From assembly GCA_945876565.1 (NCBI GenBank), contig CAMCOS010000011.1, forward strand, positions 1-60,257: a stretch of 60,257 bases of DNA, written 5' to 3'. The notes under the pieces were generated by a model, which was not told where the DNA came from, searched no databases, and saw only the letters and a list, made by a program, of their open reading frames with translations. The position numbers and the translations under genes were made by a program. How positions within the stretch are numbered: position 1 is the stretch's first letter; each line of letters starts with the position of its first letter. Source of the stretch: Lautropia mirabilis (GTDB lineage: Bacteria > Pseudomonadota > Gammaproteobacteria > Burkholderiales > Burkholderiaceae_B). Positions 53,044-60,257 of the stretch are shown here, one piece after another.

Positions 53044-54471
53044 TTAGTTTCGCCGGTTCATCTCGAATAGCGTGTATCGACCGAATTTTTCTAGCTCGGT
53101 CATGCGGGCTAACAATGATGGGGGTATTGAGCGCAGTTGCGTGTTGTATAGCGCGATAAAAACCGGCTCTGCGCTATCAGCAAGCTGCTCGATCTCGGGG
53201 ATGTCTTTTAGTAAACGCGCTTGGCCTGCGGTGTAAAACTTGGTTGACTGTGGAAACCAGAGATAGAAATACAGCGGTTCATTTGCCTGCGCTTGGCTCG
53301 TCCACGATTGGATCAGCGCGAGGCTGGAGATTTTTTTGTGCTCATCGGTGAATTGAACATAAGCAACGGCCGCGATACTGAGCGCTGCGGTAAAAATCAC
53401 GCCACCGATGAGTGTTTTGCGGATGGGTGCGTCAGCCTGACGTTGCGCTAGCCAGACTGCGATGAGGCCCGCGATCGGTGCGACAGAGGGCAGCACGTAG
53501 GCAATGAGCACGTTGCTCGACAAAGAAAAGAACACCAGCGGAAACAAACCCCACAAGGCGAAGTAGACCATCATGTGCTGATGTGTCTTTGTGGGCTTCT
53601 CGCGAGGGCTTTTGCGGGTCCACCAGCCAAGCAGTGGAATCAGAATCGTCCACGGCAGCAATCCCACCAGTGCAAATACCCAAATTGTCCCGAGCGGTCG
53701 GCCATGGCCTTTGCCATACAGGTCGCCTGCCCAGTCCTTTTGCAGATAACGCTGCCAGTGCTCACCCACGATGAAGTACTCAAGAAAACCTGGCGTTCTG
53801 AGTTCGGCGAGCAGGTACCACGGTATCGCAATCGCTAGCATCAGCAAGGTGCCACGCACCCAAGGCAACTCGGTCAACACGGTTTTGATGTTGCGGCTGT
53901 AGATCATCCAGAGCCCAATGGGGATCAGACTGATCACTAAAACCAGCGGCCCTTTGGCCAATAAGCCTAGGGCAAGACCAATAAAACCGATGTAGCACTC
54001 TTTGTTGCGCTGGCTTTGCTCACCGTTGACCGCTAACCAGAAACCGCGCATGGCCAGGGCGCAGCCCAGCGTTAAGGCTGCATCGGTCATGATCGTGCCG
54101 CTTGAGACAAAGAAGACAACGCTGCCGGCGGTCAGGGCCACGGTGTAAGAACCTGCTTTGGCCAGATTGGCGCGCTTGAAAAGGTCGTAGACGATCCACA
54201 GGATCAATGCGCCTGCCAGAAAGTGAGGCAAGCGTGCGGCGAATGCGGTTTCACCCAGCCACTGCAGGCTCGCACCTGTCATCCAGATGGATAGGGGGGG
54301 CTTCCCCCAAAACGGCACGCCCTTATCGAGCCATGGCGTCACCCAGTCCCCGGTCTCGACGATTCTCCTGCCAATATCGGCATAGCGTCCCTCGGTCGGG
54401 TCGGTCAGGGGATAGAGCCCTAAGGACACTAAACGGACGAAGAAGGCAGCAACAACCGTGAAGATAATCAA
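53044..54471 (-). CDS. ArnT/PMT-type glycosyltransferase (GT-C fold)
   Basis: Polytopic inner-membrane glycosyltransferase using a polyprenyl-phosphate sugar, 475 residues with about eleven transmembrane segments. The first periplasmic loop holds the conserved acidic region DPTEGRYADIGRRIVETGDW and the run PFWGKPPLSIWMTG. Substrate could be lipid A (ArnT) or another surface molecule; this cannot be decided. The start is TTG at 54471, ten bases after GGAG; no ATG is available before a stop codon. Confidence 0.88.
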   Translation of the reverse strand: MIIFTVVAAFFVRLVSLGLYPLTDPTEGRYADIGRRIVETGDWVTPWLDKGVPFWGKPPLSIWMTGASLQWLGETAFAARLPHFLAGALILWIVYDLFKRANLAKAGSYTVALTAGSVVFFVSSGTIMTDAALTLGCALAMRGFWLAVNGEQSQRNKECYIGFIGLALGLLAKGPLVLVISLIPIGLWMIYSRNIKTVLTELPWVRGTLLMLAIAIPWYLLAELRTPGFLEYFIVGEHWQRYLQKDWAGDLYGKGHGRPLGTIWVFALVGLLPWTILIPLLGWWTRKSPREKPTKTHQHMMVYFALWGLFPLVFFSLSSNVLIAYVLPSVAPIAGLIAVWLAQRQADAPIRKTLIGGVIFTAALSIAAVAYVQFTDEHKKISSLALIQSWTSQAQANEPLYFYLWFPQSTKFYTAGQARLLKDIPEIEQLADSAEPVFIALYNTQLRSIPPSLLARMTELEKFGRYTLFEMNRRN

Positions 54472-54551
54472 AATATCAGGAACTCCATGCGCTCAGGTTA
54501 CCGATTCTAAACGATTGCTCTGCCAAGCAAAGTCGTCCTCGGTCAATAGCG

Positions 54552-55424
54552 CTACAGAGACTGAACCACGGCCGCTTCAAATTGGCCAGCACGATAGTCT
54601 TGCAAGGTTTGCTGAATTTGTTCGCTTGTGTTCATCACAAACGGACCATACTGGGCAATTGGCTCGTTCAGCGGTTTGCCGGCAATCAACAATAATTTAG
54701 TGGGCTCGCTAGCGCTGACTTTCAGTGCTTGGCCAAGATTGTCCAAGATGCCCATGTGGCGATCTGGCACGACAGTGCCTCCGACCTGTGCGCTGCCTCG
54801 ATAGGTATAAATGAAGGCATGATGCCCTTGGGGCAGTGCCTCTTCAAATACGGCACCGGCTCGCAGGTGAATGTCCAGAAACAAGGGTTCGGTGTCTGAG
54901 CGTGTCACAGCACCGGCTGTGCCGTGGCTTTCGCCGGCAATCACACGCACACGCACGCCATCATCGGTGGTGTATTCAGGAATTGAGTCTGGGCTAATGT
55001 CACGGTAGCTGGGCTTGACCATTTTTTGGGTTGCAGGCAAATTGAGCCAGAGTTGAAACCCTTCCATCAAGCCATGTTCTTGTTCAGGCAGTTCAGAGTG
55101 AATCAAGCCGCTGCCTGCAGTCATCCACTGCACGCCACCAGGGCCAAGCAGACCTTCATTGCCCGCGCTGTCACGATGGCGCATGCGACCGGCGATCATG
55201 TAGGTGACTGTCTCAAACCCCCGGTGCGGGTGGTCGGGAAAGCCGCCAATGTAGTCATCGGGGTTGTCATTGCGAAATGCGTCGAGCATCAGAAAGGGGT
55301 CAAGCCGGCTTTGCAGGTCTTGGGTCAATACACGCGTGAGCTTGACGCCTGCGCCATCGGCTGTCTGAACGCCTTGAACCAGGCGCTCGATTTGTCTGGG
55401 TTGTAGGATGGGTTGCATTTGCAT
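54552..55424 (-). CDS. Pirin family protein
   Basis: Bicupin protein of 290 residues. The metal ligands of pirin are in DHPHRGFETVTYMIAG and the later HSELPEQEHGLMEGFQLWLNLP. Members act as quercetin dioxygenases or as redox regulators; the substrate here is unknown. Two start codons (MQMQ) are possible. An azoreductase remnant and a flavodoxin-like gene lie upstream on the same strand. Confidence 0.92.
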   Translation of the reverse strand: MQMQPILQPRQIERLVQGVQTADGAGVKLTRVLTQDLQSRLDPFLMLDAFRNDNPDDYIGGFPDHPHRGFETVTYMIAGRMRHRDSAGNEGLLGPGGVQWMTAGSGLIHSELPEQEHGLMEGFQLWLNLPATQKMVKPSYRDISPDSIPEYTTDDGVRVRVIAGESHGTAGAVTRSDTEPLFLDIHLRAGAVFEEALPQGHHAFIYTYRGSAQVGGTVVPDRHMGILDNLGQALKVSASEPTKLLLIAGKPLNEPIAQYGPFVMNTSEQIQQTLQDYRAGQFEAAVVQSL

Positions 55425-55488
55425 CTCTCTGATTGTGTCGAGCGGTTTAATCGTGAGCAGTTAAGCAATCAGGTTTGGGCAGTGATCT

Positions 55489-55670
55489 TTAAGCACTGAT
55501 GGCTTCATTCTCTGCAAACAGGGCTTCATTCGCTGCATCAGCCTCGCGCATGGATTTCGCAGCAATCTCGGCACCCACACCCAAGCCTTCAGCATAAATC
55601 CATTGCACGTCTGTCATCCGCAAAACCCCAGAATGGTTTGCGTAAAAGGTACTGTTTTGATCAGATGGTC
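55489..55670 (-). pseudogene. azoR: Remnant of an FMN-dependent NADH-azoreductase
   Basis: On the minus strand the frame MTDVQWIYAEGLGVGAEIAA... (42 codons to TAA at 55489) resembles the C-terminus of AzoR, which has ITDVKFVFAEGIAYGPE at that place. Just upstream, in another frame, QYLLRKPFWGF corresponds to the preceding AzoR segment (PYLSTFLGF in E. coli). A shift of frame is needed between the two, and another before them. Nothing of the N-terminal two thirds is seen. I conclude a decayed gene; a functional 42-residue peptide is unlikely. Confidence 0.6.
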
Positions 55671-55693
55671 GCCTGTAGTCTTGCGTTTTCTGT

Positions 55694-56182
55694 TTAGAAA
55701 AGCCCGATGGAGAGCCCGCCCGCCAACAAACTGCCGAGTTCGGCGCAAGGCCTTAATTGTGATTCTGACAGAACTTTGGGGGCGAGGATGCGATTTGGTG
55801 TTTGCGCCGCCACATTGACGATGACTGGTTCAGCCACAGATTTCAGTCGCCAGCCTGTGGCGATACGTTCGATTTGCTTGGCAGCACCAACACCATCGCT
55901 ACCGGCACACACCATGATGGCGTAGGGATACCCATCAATTTCCCCCAATGCGTCGTAATAAGTTCGATCAAAAAAATCTTTCACCATGCCGCTCATGGCG
56001 CCGAGGTATTCAGGAGTCGCGAAAACATAGGCATTGGCGGTTAGCACATCCTCAGCGCGGGTCTCTTGTGCTCGTTTGACGATGACATCGATACCTGGTT
56101 CAGACCGGGCGGCGGCACAGGCATCAATCATCTGTTGTGTGCCGCCTGTGATGGAGTGGTAGACAAGCAATAGTGACGGCAT
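55694..56182 (-). CDS. Flavodoxin-like / NAD(P)H-dependent oxidoreductase
   Basis: A 162-residue flavodoxin-fold protein. The FMN phosphate-binding loop is YHSITGGTQQM (about 8-18), and the loop VFATPEYLGAMSGMVKDFFDRTYYD is typical for NAD(P)H oxidoreductases of the WrbA/flavodoxin type. It probably reduces quinones or other electron acceptors. It is the first gene of a minus-strand row with the azoreductase remnant and pirin. A 445-base region without a gene separates it from the divergent TorF-like gene. Confidence 0.85.
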   Translation of the reverse strand: MPSLLLVYHSITGGTQQMIDACAAARSEPGIDVIVKRAQETRAEDVLTANAYVFATPEYLGAMSGMVKDFFDRTYYDALGEIDGYPYAIMVCAGSDGVGAAKQIERIATGWRLKSVAEPVIVNVAAQTPNRILAPKVLSESQLRPCAELGSLLAGGLSIGLF

Positions 56183-56311
56183 TGGGTTGGAAAAGTACAG
56201 TGGCGTAATTGATCACTGTAACCGAATGAGTCTGCGGTGATTGACCCGTGACCATCTTCGGGCGGCATATGATTTGTTTGGGATTTCACGGGTGCTGCCG
56301 CCTAAGTCCTA

Positions 56312-56340
56312 TTGAGACCCTCGCCACATCCCTCGATAAT
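56312..56340 (+). promoter_or_regulatory. Promoter of the candidate intergenic RNA
   Basis: TTGAGA (56312-56317), 17-base spacer, GATAAT (56335-56340): each hexamer differs from the sigma-70 consensus at one base. Transcription would start near 56347. Confidence 0.55.
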
Positions 56341-56346
56341 GTCAGG

Positions 56347-56518
56347 TTACATGTATTGAAGCTGCAGCAATCGAATCCGATTTTGGTTGAGGGTGCAAAC
56401 CGTACTGTTGAACCTATGTTGGTGCTGCGCCGCACCAATCAGGGTTTGTGTTCACAAGGACAGTGCATCAAAGCGCTGCATACGACCCGGCTAGAGGCCC
56501 TCTTTAGTCGGGTTTTTA
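56347..56518 (+). ncRNA. Candidate small RNA (or long attenuated leader of the TorF-like gene)
   Basis: About 170 bases between a good promoter and an intrinsic terminator (ACCCGGCTA at 56485-56493 pairs with TAGTCGGGT at 56505-56513, then TTTT), with no convincing reading frame on the plus strand. An internal stem TTGGTGC/GCACCAA (56419-56438) is visible. The terminator stands about 110 bases upstream of the TorF-like start. It does not resemble 6S, 4.5S, tmRNA or RNase P RNA as far as I can tell. An open frame at 56248-56550 crosses promoter and terminator and is not credible. Confidence 0.5.
56485..56517 (+). terminator. Intrinsic terminator without an upstream gene
   Basis: A nine-pair stem (one G-T pair) with an inner GAG/CTC extension, followed by five T. 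No coding gene upstream on this strand would use it, which is the main argument for the small RNA. Confidence 0.7.
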
Positions 56519-56627
56519 CGTGTAATGAAACTGGCACAATTCCTGCTTAAGCCCTCCTGTGGCTAGGTTTGTATGGCCCACACGCGGATCGACCGATCTC
56601 GTGTTGAACCTTTTGCAGGAACTCATC

Positions 56628-57371
56628 GTGAACACCAAACGCTTGTTTTCGTATCTTGTGGCGGCTCCACTGCTCGCCATTTCCGTTAACGCAGCCGCCG
56701 AGGGTACTGATCTCGGGCATGGCTTTAATCTGTCTGGCAACATCACGGTCATCAATGACTACCGTTTCCGTGGGTATACCCAAACCAACTTCAAGCCAGC
56801 GGCGCAAGTGGGCATCGATTTGACCCACGAGTCGGGCTTCTATATCGGTAACTGGAACTCCAACGTCGGTTGGACCACGGGCACGTCGCTTGAAATGGAT
56901 TTCTACGGCGGCTGGAGTGGTGAGGTGCATGGTCTTGGCTTGGATGTGGGTGTGCTTCAGTACGCTTATCCGGGTGCTGACATGGCGGTGTCGCCCAACA
57001 CATTTGAAATCTACGCAGGGGTTAGTAAAGGCCCGGTTGGGCTCAAGGTTTACTACACACCGACCAATTGGTTTGGCTATGCCGATTCCAAGAACGCCTG
57101 GTACTTTGACGGCACAGCCGATATTGACCTAGGCGATGGCTGGTCCATTGGCTTGCATGCGGGTTACCAAATCTTGCAAAACGTTCAGAACGCAGACGGC
57201 AATAACGTAAACGGCTACTTCGATTACAAAGCGGGTGTTTCTAAGGATATCAGCGGTTGGGTGTTTAACGTCAGCGTTGTCGGTGCATCGACTGATAACC
57301 TGTTCCAAAGCTCACAGCCGCATCCGGCTGGTCGAGTGGGTGCATTAGTCTCGATTGCAAAATCATTCTGA
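56628..57371 (+). CDS. TorF family putative outer-membrane porin (TIGR02001-like)
   Basis: A 247-residue precursor with a signal peptide (MNTKRLFSYLVAAPLLAISV, cleavage after NAA or AEG) and a beta-barrel mature part of amphipathic strands ending in SIAKSF. Family marks are LSGNITVINDYRFRGYTQTN near the N-terminus and GIDLTHESGFYIGNWNSNVGW-type sequence in strands two and three. I place the start at GTG 56628, eight bases after AGGA. The substrate is unknown. It may be controlled by the terminator just upstream. Confidence 0.85.
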   Translation: MNTKRLFSYLVAAPLLAISVNAAAEGTDLGHGFNLSGNITVINDYRFRGYTQTNFKPAAQVGIDLTHESGFYIGNWNSNVGWTTGTSLEMDFYGGWSGEVHGLGLDVGVLQYAYPGADMAVSPNTFEIYAGVSKGPVGLKVYYTPTNWFGYADSKNAWYFDGTADIDLGDGWSIGLHAGYQILQNVQNADGNNVNGYFDYKAGVSKDISGWVFNVSVVGASTDNLFQSSQPHPAGRVGALVSIAKSF

Positions 57372-57437
57372 GTACAAGAGAGGCCTGCTGTGGAATCAGC
57401 TCAAAGTTGTTGATAGCGTTGAGCTGATATATCCATC

Positions 57438-57869
57438 TTAGCCAGGCATTTTGGGTGGGAAGATTTTGTACCAAAAACCGTAAACCCAACAAGCCGCGCA
57501 AAAAGAGAAAGCCCATTCCAGTGATGAAAAAATCACCAGCGCGATCGTCGGTACCACCCAGAAGCTGTTGCCCATGAAGTAGAGCACGCTTGCCACGGTC
57601 GCCGCGATGAACAGAATCTTGTTGGCAAACATCTTGGCGCCGGCATTTTCTTTTTCACCCGCGCGGTTCATGCTTTGCAGCAGCTTGGTCAATCCGCGAT
57701 GCGAGGGGCACTTGTAATGACCCCAAAAGCCACGAACCAAACCCATGACAGCAAGTACTGGCAAGAGATAGGGGAAGCCAAGTAGCGCGATGGCACAGAC
57801 CAAAAAGGTGATGAATGCTTCAAGGCGCACAACATTGGCATTGACGGGCGGCACATCAAAACGCAGCAT
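57438..57869 (-). CDS. DUF4395 family membrane protein
   Basis: A 143-residue membrane protein with four hydrophobic segments. The N-terminal VPPVNANVVRLEAFITFLV and the C-terminal SLEWAFSFCAACWVYGFWYK, with its Cys pair, are family marks. DUF4395 members often accompany thiol-redox proteins; here no such neighbour is seen. Start at ATG 57869, eight bases after GGAG; the longer frame from 57941 runs into an AT-rich promoter region. Confidence 0.85.
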   Translation of the reverse strand: MLRFDVPPVNANVVRLEAFITFLVCAIALLGFPYLLPVLAVMGLVRGFWGHYKCPSHRGLTKLLQSMNRAGEKENAGAKMFANKILFIAATVASVLYFMGNSFWVVPTIALVIFSSLEWAFSFCAACWVYGFWYKIFPPKMPG

Positions 57870-57960
57870 GGTGGGGACTCCAGTGTGATTGCAGGGATTG
57901 CGGTTGGTCAATGCCATCATTATATATAAATATAAATTCAAATCAAGTATATTGTTTGGG

Positions 57961-58018
57961 CAAGTGCTGTGTAGGCAAGTGCTGTGTAGGCAAGTGCTGT
58001 GTAGGCAAGTCCTATTGG
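57961..58018 (+). repeat. 15-bp tandem repeat upstream of DUF4395
   Basis: CAAGTGCTGTGTAGG is repeated exactly three times (57961-58005) and followed by a degenerate fourth copy. No gene is seen in 57942-58116. Confidence 0.9.
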
Positions 58019-58116
58019 GGGGTATTTCTTTGGTGGTTGCTGGCTCGGGCGTGTTGCAAGGGTTGGCTTGCGTTGTGAGCTATGCAGGGTCACTCAGCCA
58101 CGAGGGCTTGTGATGA

Positions 58117-59037
58117 TCAGGACTGGCCTGTCGCCAATTCCAGGCGCCGCCGTGCGTGCGCTAAGACCCCTTCAGTTGCCAGTGTCCACTCCAGGGGGAT
58201 GCTTGCCAAGGCCAGTGCTTGGACAGTCAGCAGGCGTTGCCAATGCGGTGCACGTGTCTGACCCAAGTCTTCCAGGACCCAGTCGGGCAAGAGGTCAAAC
58301 GCAGCCTGGGTGACGAGCTTGATAAATGGCCGGTCACGCCGGCGCGAGGGGAAATTTTTGATGAGTTCAATCACCTCGCGCACGCGTTCGTCCACAACCA
58401 GTTCGTGGCGATAGGATAGCAACATGTGCTTGGCGCTGATCACGCTGTCTGGTAGGGCAGTGGCTCCGAGTGCGGCGCCAATGCGTTGCATCTCGTCGAT
58501 GTACTGGTTCTGTAAAAAAAGCGGCAGACTCGGATCACCGTGGATGCAGTAGGCTTTCAGAAAACTCAGGGTCTCGCCCAGATGAACCCAACGCAACAAG
58601 TGTGGATCCCTGGCATCGTAGGGTTGCCCGTCTGGGCGCACCCCCTTAACGCGCGCGTGTATCTGGTTGACATGGTCCACGGCGTTCTGTGCCATCTCTT
58701 GCCCACCATAGGTGGTGGCAGCGATGAAATAGGCGGTTCGGCCTAGCCGTGCTCTTAAATTCGATCTGAACGTGGAGTGATCCCAAACGCCCGCCAGTGC
58801 GCCGGGGTGCATGGCCTGAATCAGAAGCGAAGAAAGGCCACCCACCAGCATGGAAACCAGATGTGCATGCACTTTCCAGGTCATGCTGTCTGGGCCAAAC
58901 CAGCCTGGGTCGCCCACAGGCTCCAGAAATGCGACTGGCGCACCAGAGGACGAGCCAGTCATGCCGCGAATCTGTTGCGCCAGTGACTGGCGCAACCGTC
59001 GCGTAAAGAAGTTGGGATTAGCGTCCGCCACCGACAT
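58117..59037 (-). CDS. DUF2236 / MpaB-type oxygenase-like protein
   Basis: The 306-residue product belongs to the DUF2236 family that includes the rubber oxygenase Lcp and fungal MpaB. Marks are LIQAMHPGALAGVWDHSTFRSN-type (core HPGALAGVWDHS), RTAYFIAATTYG, and HLLRWVHLGETLSF, with conserved His and Arg residues that bind haem in Lcp. Its substrate is unknown. I take ATG 59037 (MSVADANPNFFTRR), nine bases after GGAG and overlapping the SDR gene by 20 bases; two more ATG codons lie upstream. Coupled translation with the SDR gene is likely. Confidence 0.87.
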   Translation of the reverse strand: MSVADANPNFFTRRLRQSLAQQIRGMTGSSSGAPVAFLEPVGDPGWFGPDSMTWKVHAHLVSMLVGGLSSLLIQAMHPGALAGVWDHSTFRSNLRARLGRTAYFIAATTYGGQEMAQNAVDHVNQIHARVKGVRPDGQPYDARDPHLLRWVHLGETLSFLKAYCIHGDPSLPLFLQNQYIDEMQRIGAALGATALPDSVISAKHMLLSYRHELVVDERVREVIELIKNFPSRRRDRPFIKLVTQAAFDLLPDWVLEDLGQTRAPHWQRLLTVQALALASIPLEWTLATEGVLAHARRRLELATGQS

Positions 59038-59839
59038 CGAGAACAGCTCCATGCACATACGAGGCGTGTTCCGAGGCCAGCCAGATGACAGCCTCAGCGA
59101 TTTCTTCTGGCTCGCCCATGCGTTGCATGGGCACGGCTGTCAAGGCAAGCTCGGCTGCGACCGCCAGACCGCCTCGTCCGTTCTGAATATCCGTGGCAAT
59201 CAATCCGGGACGAATCGCATTGACACGAATCCCTTGATTGCCGACCTCGTTGGCTAGCGACAAATTAAAGCCGTCCACGGCCGCCTTAGAGGCTGAGTAG
59301 GCATTGCCGCCTGGCATCGAACAGAGTCTTGCTGCAGCCGAGGACATGTTGATGATGACACCGCCTTGGCCACCCTGAGCGGTGGACATGCGTTTGACCG
59401 CCTCACGGCTGCAGTAATACAGGCTAAACAGGTTGGCTTCAAATGTACGGTGCACTTTGTCTGGCGCCGCATCAAGAATACTGAATGTCTCGAGAATACC
59501 GGCATTATTGACGAGCACGTCAACACCACCGAAGGTTTCATCAACCGCTTCGAATAAAGCAACGACTTCGTCGTTGTTCGCCACATTTGCCTTGAATGAC
59601 TTCGCCTTGCCACCGGCCGCGATGATGCTGTCAACCACAGCCTGGGCAGCCAATTCATTGGTGGCATAATTCACGGCCACCTGGTAACCGTGCTTGGCCG
59701 CTAGTTGTGCGGTCGCCGCGCCAATGCCGCGACTGGCACCAGTCACCAGGATGGTTTTGCTGTGAGGTGTTGTTGTCTTTGTTGTTGTCTTTGTTGTTGT
59801 CTCTGTTGTTGTCTCTGTTGTTGTCTCTGTTGTTGTCAT
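59018..59839 (-). CDS. SDR family oxidoreductase with a Thr-repeat N-terminus
   Basis: NAD(P)-dependent short-chain dehydrogenase of 273 residues. The cofactor loop is VTGASRGIGAA (about 33-43), followed by LVNNAGILE and the catalytic Ser and Tyr-x3-Lys in NMSSAAARLCSM and AYSASKAAVDG. The C-terminus VHGAVLDVGGGR is typical. The first 25 residues are a repeat of (Glu/Lys)-Thr-Thr-Thr, encoded by a 12-bp microsatellite and without counterpart in the family; the true fold starts near residue 27 (SKTILVTG). It may be a hydrophilic extension of variable length. Substrate is unknown. The gene leads an operon with DUF2236. Confidence 0.92.
   Translation of the reverse strand: MTTTETTTETTTETTTKTTTKTTTPHSKTILVTGASRGIGAATAQLAAKHGYQVAVNYATNELAAQAVVDSIIAAGGKAKSFKANVANNDEVVALFEAVDETFGGVDVLVNNAGILETFSILDAAPDKVHRTFEANLFSLYYCSREAVKRMSTAQGGQGGVIINMSSAAARLCSMPGGNAYSASKAAVDGFNLSLANEVGNQGIRVNAIRPGLIATDIQNGRGGLAVAAELALTAVPMQRMGEPEEIAEAVIWLASEHASYVHGAVLDVGGGR
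59769..59839 (-). repeat. 12-bp tandem repeat coding the N-terminus of the SDR protein
   Basis: Six units of GTTGTTGTCTCT or GTTGTTGTCTTT (plus strand), the last one containing the start codon. Each encodes four residues, Glu or Lys followed by three Thr. Copy-number change keeps the frame. Confidence 0.92.
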
Positions 59840-59933
59840 TTTGGCTTCTCCTGAGCGGTTGGTGCCCTTGCGTCGGGTTTGGCGGTCTTGTTCCTTACCG
59901 CCCCATTACCTCTTGATTATCGCTGCCCAGCGA

Positions 59934-60116
59934 TTACAGCTCAGCCTTGGTCAAGTCCCAAAGTAGCTGATAGCTACCGATGCTGACCATGTCCAGGCCC
60001 GCATCTGTGAAGCGTGAGTGAGCCAACGCTCGCACTGCCTCAATGTTTGTGCCTTCAACCAGCACGAACCAGTCAGCTGAACCTGGATTGGGTTTGTCGG
60101 GTTCGGTGAGTGACCA
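59934..60116 (-). pseudogene. C-terminal fragment of an unidentified protein, cut by the IS element
   Basis: On the minus strand a 60-codon open stretch reads ...PNPGSADWFVLVEGTNIEAV and ends SYQLLWDLTKAEL, then TAA at 59934. There is no usable start codon; the frame is closed by TGA just upstream (60117-60119), close to the hairpin of the IS200/IS605-type element. It looks like the 3' end of a small soluble protein gene whose 5' part was replaced. I do not recognise the family. The stretch 59840-59933 holds the SDR promoter region only. Confidence 0.5.
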
Positions 60117-60126
60117 TCACGACAAG

Positions 60127-60146
60127 CCCCGCCGTTCAGGGCGGGG
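60127..60146 (-). mobile_element. Terminal hairpin of an IS200/IS605-type element
   Basis: CCCCGCC-GTTCAG-GGCGGGG, preceded by AAG: the kind of GC-rich imperfect hairpin found at the right end of IS200/IS605 elements downstream of tnpA or tnpB. The true element end probably lies within 60105-60126. Confidence 0.55.
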
Positions 60147-60168
60147 ACAAACGGTCAATAAGGTAGGG

Positions 60169-60257
60169 TCAATAAGGTCGGTTTTGTTCTTGAATATAGC
60201 GCTTGAGTACTTCAATCGAAGCCCCGCCTGTGCTGCTCGCGAAGTAGCTAGGGCTCC
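60169..60257 (-). CDS. tnpA: IS200/IS605-type transposase TnpA, C-terminal end (5' end outside window)
   Basis: On the minus strand the frame enters from the right edge with SPSYFASSTGGASIEVLKRY and ends QEQNRPY, TGA at 60169. The run SYF-x6-GGA, then a helix ending in RYIxxQ, is the C-terminal signature of Y1-type TnpA proteins (TnpA of IS200/IS605), single-strand transposases. The catalytic Tyr and His-x-His motifs would be outside the window. The hairpin at 60127 downstream supports the call. Confidence 0.7.
   Translation of the reverse strand, partial: SPSYFASSTGGASIEVLKRYIQEQNRPY

Noticed and set aside
56347-56518. 6S RNA, 4.5S RNA or tmRNA
   Set aside because: The ends do not pair as in 6S, the 4.5S core motif is not visible, and there is no tRNA-like end; so it remains an unassigned RNA candidate.
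56248-56550. Open frame of 100 residues on the plus strand
   Set aside because: It runs through a good promoter and an intrinsic terminator, has no ribosome-binding site and resembles no protein family; the region is better explained as a small RNA.

Overview
The window reads as chromosome of a betaproteobacterium of the order Burkholderiales, most like the Alcaligenaceae. The reasons are the gene order qor-tpiA-secG-tRNA-Leu followed by a 14-gene nuo operon ending in a DUF2818 gene, Omp32-type porins with the MKKTLLAAAL signal peptide, an OmpR/EnvZ-type pair near ispD-ispF-mfd, and tRNA genes that encode their own CCA. Both edges are close to mobile DNA. A short transposase-like tail abuts a truncated higA at the left. 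An IS200/IS605-type tnpA abuts a truncated gene at the right. The middle is ordinary housekeeping chromosome.

Layout. 1-860: higBA toxin-antitoxin remnant and tRNA-Leu(TAA). 988-3073: hemN and a cysteine-poor Crp/Fnr (Dnr-like) regulator, behind an FNR-type box. 3060-6523 (minus): molybdenum cofactor operon moaA-moeA-moaD-moaE-moaC. 6840-9181: a D-tartrate dehydratase-like enolase-superfamily gene and an AAA_14/DUF4143 ATPase. 9372-12329: tRNA-Ser(TGA), quinone oxidoreductase, tpiA, secG, tRNA-Leu(GAG). 12607-18080: L-asparaginase and three tandem general porins, sitting between tRNA-Leu and nuoA. 18129-33144: nuoA-N (respiratory complex I) plus DUF2818. 33233-44595: serB, mfd, ispD-ispF, a two-component system, NAD(P)H-hydrate epimerase, ppc. 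44645-48060: tRNA-Arg(ACG) and a BMP-type ABC importer (two permeases and a binding protein, no ATPase). 48215-54471: DUF805, a TDT-family channel with a 50-residue small membrane protein, SixA-type phosphatase, diheme cytochrome c peroxidase, periplasmic copper chaperone plus DUF2946, ArnT-like glycosyltransferase. 54552-59839: pirin, azoreductase remnant, flavodoxin-like protein, TorF-like outer-membrane protein, DUF4395, DUF2236, SDR.

Themes. Respiration dominates: complex I, haem synthesis without oxygen, Moco synthesis, cytochrome c peroxidase, copper delivery and an FNR/Dnr-type regulator. FNR-like boxes are visible upstream of hemN, of the peroxidase and of the TDT channel. In the last two the box lies about 41 bp upstream of a plausible start site, which suggests a small oxygen- or NO-responsive regulon. 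Non-ATG starts are common (TTG for asparaginase, third porin and glycosyltransferase; GTG for DUF2818 and TorF-like).

The most interesting unexplained items are: a candidate intergenic RNA at about 56347-56518 with a good promoter and an intrinsic terminator; a conserved stem-loop in the leaders of two porin genes; the unannotated 50-codon gene behind the TDT channel; the missing ATPase of the BMP transporter; an 11-bp perfect palindrome in front of the DUF4143 ATPase; and a recurrent pattern of 12-15-bp minisatellites. No CRISPR array, prophage or clearly new defence system was seen.
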